This document shows, one piece after another, positions 59,600 to 64,000 of a DNA stretch of 64,000 nucleotides. Made by a program: the position numbers and the translations under genes. This DNA is from Membranipora membranacea (lineage: Eukaryota; Bryozoa; Gymnolaemata; Cheilostomatida; Membraniporidae). The first letter of the stretch is position 1, and the number at the start of each line of letters is the position of its first letter. The stretch lies in NCBI GenBank assembly GCA_914767715.1, contig OU612074.1, positions 18,276,062 through 18,340,061 of the forward strand, written 5' to 3'. Under the pieces are notes generated by a model, which saw only the letters and a program-made list of their open reading frames with translations, did not search any database and was not told the origin of the DNA.

Positions 59600-60129
59600 T
59601 TAGATTGATTGATTTATTACATACCACAGACAATATTACATGTCACGAAATTCAGTGTAAATACCGGCCTTAAAAGAAGAAATAAACGAAAATGGAAAAA
59701 AGCTCTGTAGGATTGTTTAAAACAAAATATCATTTAAAGTATGTACAAGGTGGCGTAAAAAACTGTCTCTGCCCTATGCACCTCTATATTTAACAGTTGG
59801 ATATCTTCCTGAGAGGCATTGACTCGAAAATTCATTAATAAAATTATCACCGTCTTCTATGTATTTGGTGGCAGGTGTTTTAGTTATTTTCTGAATGTGT
59901 GAATGTATGTCGTGATACTCCATACCAGGTTTAGCACAATCTTTAAAAATGTTTCTGAGAGCCTTCTTATCACTGGCATAGATACAAGTAAAAACAATAG
60001 GTAAATAGTAGGAGATGAGGGACATGATAAAGGTTTTGAATAACATATTGGCTAGAGGTTTAGAACTAAAACACACAGAATTCTTCCCAAGATACATCCT
60101 TCTATTTGGCGTTGTAGCCACTGATTTTA

Positions 60130-60178
<49 letters not shown>

Positions 60179-61970
60179 TATTATTATTATCTTTATTACT
60201 AACCATTGGTAGCAGACTAAAAATTAGCAGCGACCCTTATAGGTTTTTGTAGAAAAAGAGGAGGCGTCCTGGGTATAAAAAGTGAAATATAAAAAGTGAT
60301 CAGTTTAGTTTATTCTTTATAATTAATACAGCCGGCGTTGCTATACCTCATTAGTACTGTGCTCAATCTCAAAGCAGAGCTACACGTGGTGTCTGTCTGG
60401 CGTTGTTTTAGTCTGGCTCATCGGCGTAGAGTAGAAGGGATTGGCTGTAGCAGTTTGTTGTTGCAGTGTGCTTGGTTTCCGACTTTTCTAGCGTAATCAG
60501 TACATGATTTATTTAGAAATGTGGCGAGCGAGATGATGTTAAAAGCAGACAGGCGCTCTTCATAGCTCATGAAATCTCAAATCCTGATCCACTATAACAC
60601 CAAGATGTCTAACTTTATCAGACAATACAATATTTGTTCCATTCAATACAAGATTAGGGTCTAGGAAGAGACACCTTGCTTAGTTGGATGCCTTCTCGTC
60701 GATGACACTTGTCACAGTTGTAGTAAGACATAAGACTGCATCTTGTGTAGAGCGATGTGCACGATATGCAAACTGATATTTATCCATGGGTGTATGAGTT
60801 ATTATGCAGTGTTTGATAAGTCTCTCCAGCATTTTGCATATACAGCTTTTGAGAGCTATTGGCCGATATTGTTTAAGTTGATCAAGATTCTTGACTTTAG
60901 GAAGTGGCTTGATTATTGCAGATTTCCATGAATTAGGAGTTGTCTTTGATTTGATCGAGAGATTGAACCGTTCAGTAAAATAGGTGCCAGTTGATAGGAG
61001 CAGATTTTCAGAATTTTTGGTATGAGACTATCAGGACTTGAACCTTTACGAGAGTTAAGTCCCTTAAGTTGTTTTAATACTGTGTCTTCTGATATTTCCA
61101 GTGGAGGTGCACTGGTAGTGTGTTGATCAATAATGGGCTGATGAGTGACAGGCTTTTCATATCTGGTGAAGAAAGTGTTAAGGTCATCAGGTGTAAATGG
61201 TTTTTCTTTGTAGTTGTTGTAGTGCTAGGAGGTAGTCCACTAGTTTTCTTAATATCAGTCCATGCTTTGGCTGGTTCTTTTACTAGCTGTTGCTGTATTT
61301 TCTTAGAATAATTTTGTTTGCTATTGGTTATAGATCTGGTGATGTCACGTTTTAGTTTGTTATATAGTTTACGGTTTCCATCCTTATGGGCTGCTTGTTT
61401 GTTATTGATCATTTCTGTTATATGTTTATTAATCTAAGGTTTCTGGTTGGTGCATATTCTGAAGCCTTTCTTGGGTATGCACATATCTGTGCAAAAGTTA
61501 GTAAAGTCCTTTGTTATTTCAGTCTGTTCATGGATTTTATCCTCATCGGAGAGCAGATTATTCCAGATAGTGATATCCAATGCTGCTTTCAGGTCTTCAC
61601 AGTTCTCTTCAGAATATACAAGTCGGGTGACTCGAGTTGGTTTGCTTTTGGATAAAGGTGTGTAGGTTGGTATAAGGTATGTTATAAAGTGATCTGAACC
61701 TCCAAGCTTGGCAAGTTGATGGCATTGTTTGAAGGCATCTTTAATTCTTATGTGGCATTTATCAATAATTCTATTGTTCCGTGTAGGTGTTTTTACTGTT
61801 TGGTAGTATCCATCAAGTTTAAAAGGAAGCTGATTAAAATCCCCCATTACAAGAATGCAGGAATCTGGGTGTTTATTTTTTAATTCTTTGACATGTGATG
61901 ATATTGTTTTAGCTGTGGATGAAGCATTTTGTTTCAGTCTGGAAGCGCCGGTGAAGGGACTATAACATCA
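59600..61970 (-). mobile_element. Decayed CR1/L2-like LINE (endonuclease and reverse transcriptase)
   Basis: Read on the minus strand: the endonuclease C-terminal half with VMGDFNQLPF (near 61840) and a GGSDHF motif (about 61700); a basic linker (61412-61250); the RT start with LKGLNSRKGSSPDSLIPK (near 61050) and PKVKNLDQLKQYRPIALKS (near 60890); then an apparent deletion of the palm catalytic region; and the C-terminal region with DKKALRNIFKDCAKPGM (59774-60121). Frames change several times and stops occur, so it is a dead copy, 5'-truncated at about 61970. The 3' end is placed near 59600, where AATCAATCAATC is read on the minus strand, a microsatellite-type tail found in CR1-like elements. 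Non-LTR elements of this type retropose by target-primed reverse transcription. Confidence 0.85.
60131..60190. repeat. (ATT)n microsatellite
   Basis: About 20 ATT units with one interruption, inside the LINE remnant. Confidence 0.97.
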
Positions 61971-63121
61971 AACAGAGATAATCGAAGTAAACTCTCTTGG
62001 AAGCCAGTGATCTAGTGTCTAGGTTTGAAGCGTCTAATATCTCATACATATCCTCTAGTGATAGATAATCAGCCAGCTTGAGAGTCCTCATAACTTCATC
62101 AGTCTGCTGAACAGGAGAAGCAACTCTATAAACGGAGATTCGTTGTTATTATTCAGTAAATTGGAGTTGCCTTCTACCATAAAACTTTCACATATTGAAT
62201 TTGATATATTAGGGTAAGTAGATCCACTTGGCTTGATGAACCGATGACAAAACTGCTGAAACTCACAAGGAATGCATAATATGAGCCCTCCAAACTACAC
62301 CACATAATTTGATGAAGAAGTTTATGTATCAGCAAAGTCTATAAATGAATACTGGGATTTGATGGTGAATTTTTTGGTATATGAACAATCAGCCTACAAG
62401 TTTTTAATCGTAAAATGGTAACAGAAATGTTCAGATATTGTCCTAGGATGCATTTGTGGGTTTTGGACACCTAAATAGTTTTTTTCTACTTTCTACTTTC
62501 TACTGCTTAGCTGCCCCCTTTAGGACGGATTGACCAAAGGTTCGCTGCCTCGTCTGTTTGTAGAATTGGTATGAGATTACAAAGTGAAGGGCTGTGTCCA
62601 GTGGTGTTGTGATGCCCCAACGATCCCCAATGTCGTTGGGGTAAGAATTTTTCCCATTGTTTTTACCCCAACGGTCATTGGGGTAAGAAAATCTGACTAT
62701 GCTTCTATTTCTTCCTTTGACTTTCCCACTGTTTAATCTTTGCTAAGGACGTCTACTCGTTGCTATGAGACTCTTGTACCTCCTTTACACAAAGACGCCT
62801 TAGGGATTTTTTGTCAATTTCAGCACGAGGGATTGAGGCTAACACAGGCAAAGGTCAGAGTCTGAGTTCTCCAAATACACTTTTCAATGTAAAATATGGT
62901 TGAATCATTCAATAACGATTGTTTGAAATGAGGCTTTTTCTTCAAATCACATGTTAATAGATGGTCTCTCAACCTAGTGTGGCCTTAGCAATAGTTTCTC
63001 CACACTTAATTCTTGTACTAGGATAAAACTAGAACTTCTAGTAGAGATTATGCCTACTGTACTCAGCTCAAACTGAAACTGACTCACCACTGTCACTCAG
63101 AGAGAGTTGTAATACAATGAA
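61971..63121. other. Intergenic region upstream of a new gene
   Basis: Mostly featureless. Two adjacent hairpins at 62615-62641 (CCCCAACGA/TCGTTGGGG) and 62663-62686 (TTACCCCAA/TTGGGGTAA) share a CCCCAA core. The last few hundred bases would hold the promoter of the gene starting at 63122. Confidence 0.5.
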
Positions 63122-63839
63122 ATGGATAATCCACCTCAACAGTCTTCACTATTCTCTTTTTCCAAGAGGTAAGTAAGCCTAACCACTAACTAAACTTGTT
63201 ATAATCTAATACCTTCTTACAGTCAGTGATCACTACACTACTTAGGCCTACTTGGTAGGCCTACTACTATTGCATTGCTGTACACAAGAATCACTTTCTA
63301 TAAAAAGTTATGAGCCTAACCAGATTTGATTTGATTAATTGATAATGATAATGATTTCGTTCTTTAAATCGATGCAAAAGTGAAGGAGTGAAACCTCCCC
63401 TGTCTTTGGTTGGGGATCAGTAGGTAGTGAAAAAGTTGTGGTGATTATTCTGGAAATTATTGTCTTGTGATTTACCCGGTTTTCTAGATCTCCCCCAGAT
63501 CTACGCTTGTATCGAGGATCTTAAAGTAGTCTAGCATTCAGTGAATCAATTTAATCTCTATAATATTTGGAAATTGTCACATAGGCCTACCTTGTAGTTG
63601 TACTATGGATTAATGACTGACAGAATGATATCATGTCATGACTAACTCTAGCTTCCTAGTATTCAAGTCATCACACAATGGAGGTTTTGATCATCCTACC
63701 CTTTCAAATTCATAGGAAAAGAACTAGAGGGGAATATAGGCCAGTAGGAGGTGGATCTGAGAATACAGTGACAAGGAGGGAGACAGATACCGCAACTAAA
63801 GATAATACTGACAGCTCCCAGGCTTCCTCCACAGTGATG
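63122..63839 (+). CDS. 5' end of an unidentified gene, two exons, partial
   Basis: Exon 1 (63122-63168) starts with ATG (MDNPPQQSSLF) and ends at a consensus donor AG|GTAAGT. Exon 2 (63716-63839) starts after ATTCATAG and ends at ATG|GTAAGG. They join in phase (47 + 124 nt, 57 codons), giving a Ser/Thr-rich, hydrophilic N-terminus with a basic cluster SKRKRTR that would serve as a nuclear localisation signal. The gene continues beyond the window. No family recognised; the support is the paired splice sites and phase only. Confidence 0.5.
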
Positions 63840-64000
63840 GTAAGGTTCGCGCTGAAGTTGCACAGTAAAAACTCTTTAGTGAATACTCTTACTTGGGACA
63901 GGGACTAAACACGTTTCTTTTCAAATACCATTCTCAGGTATACAATGTGTCAAGGGAGAGAAATTGAATAACAAGTAACCGAAATTCATAGTTTTTCTCC

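Overview
The window reads as nuclear DNA of an AT-rich metazoan, probably a marine invertebrate. Genes are split by GT-AG introns, and they encode animal-type extracellular domains: a DEG/ENaC channel, an LDL-receptor class A module, a C-type lectin fold and a D8C (uromodulin/GP2-type) domain. tRNA-derived SINEs, LINEs, an LTR retrotransposon and MITEs are abundant. The palindrome TAGGCCTA recurs (for example near 11841, 46910, 49050, 56003, 63240 and 63586). I cannot assign a phylum from the sequence alone. Nothing is bacterial, and there is no operon logic.

Layout. 1-8789 is the edge of a 178-bp satellite array (49 complete monomers and a partial fiftieth, running off the left end). 8790-15346 is gene-poor with one SINE. 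15347-26234 (+) is a complete 14-exon DEG/ENaC-type sodium channel gene whose exons join in phase into 667 codons. It carries an inserted LDLa module and an Arg-Lys-Arg-Arg furin-type site; its introns hold two SINEs, a LINE and a three-hairpin GC island. A fold-back element follows at 27449-27783. 28073-29505 (-) is a complete four-exon gene for a secreted C-type-lectin-like protein with a long Gly/His-rich tail. 29506-42500 is mostly repeats, including a ~1-kb block present three times, around one secreted D8C-domain gene (38540-39088, +). 42575-49180 (-) holds four exon-like segments of an unidentified gene or genes, interrupted by tandem repeats and a Mutator-like MITE with long terminal inverted repeats. 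50111-55693 (-) is a young LTR retrotransposon with 269-bp LTR cores (4 differences), a CAAAT target duplication, gag, protease, RT/RNase H/integrase and a third ORF resembling an SGNH/GDSL hydrolase. 55699-63121 holds a strong 87-bp hairpin, dispersed repeats and a decayed CR1/L2-like LINE. At 63122 a new + strand gene appears to start and runs off the right edge.

The host genes do not form an evident pathway; three of the four best-supported ones (channel, lectin-like, D8C) encode cell-surface or secreted products. The most unusual items are the channel with its LDLa and furin-type insert, the lectin/Gly-His chimera, and the retrotransposon, which has an in-frame UGA-CUA gag/protease boundary, a hydrolase-like ORF in the env position preceded by a splice acceptor, and a deletion removing the start of reverse transcriptase.
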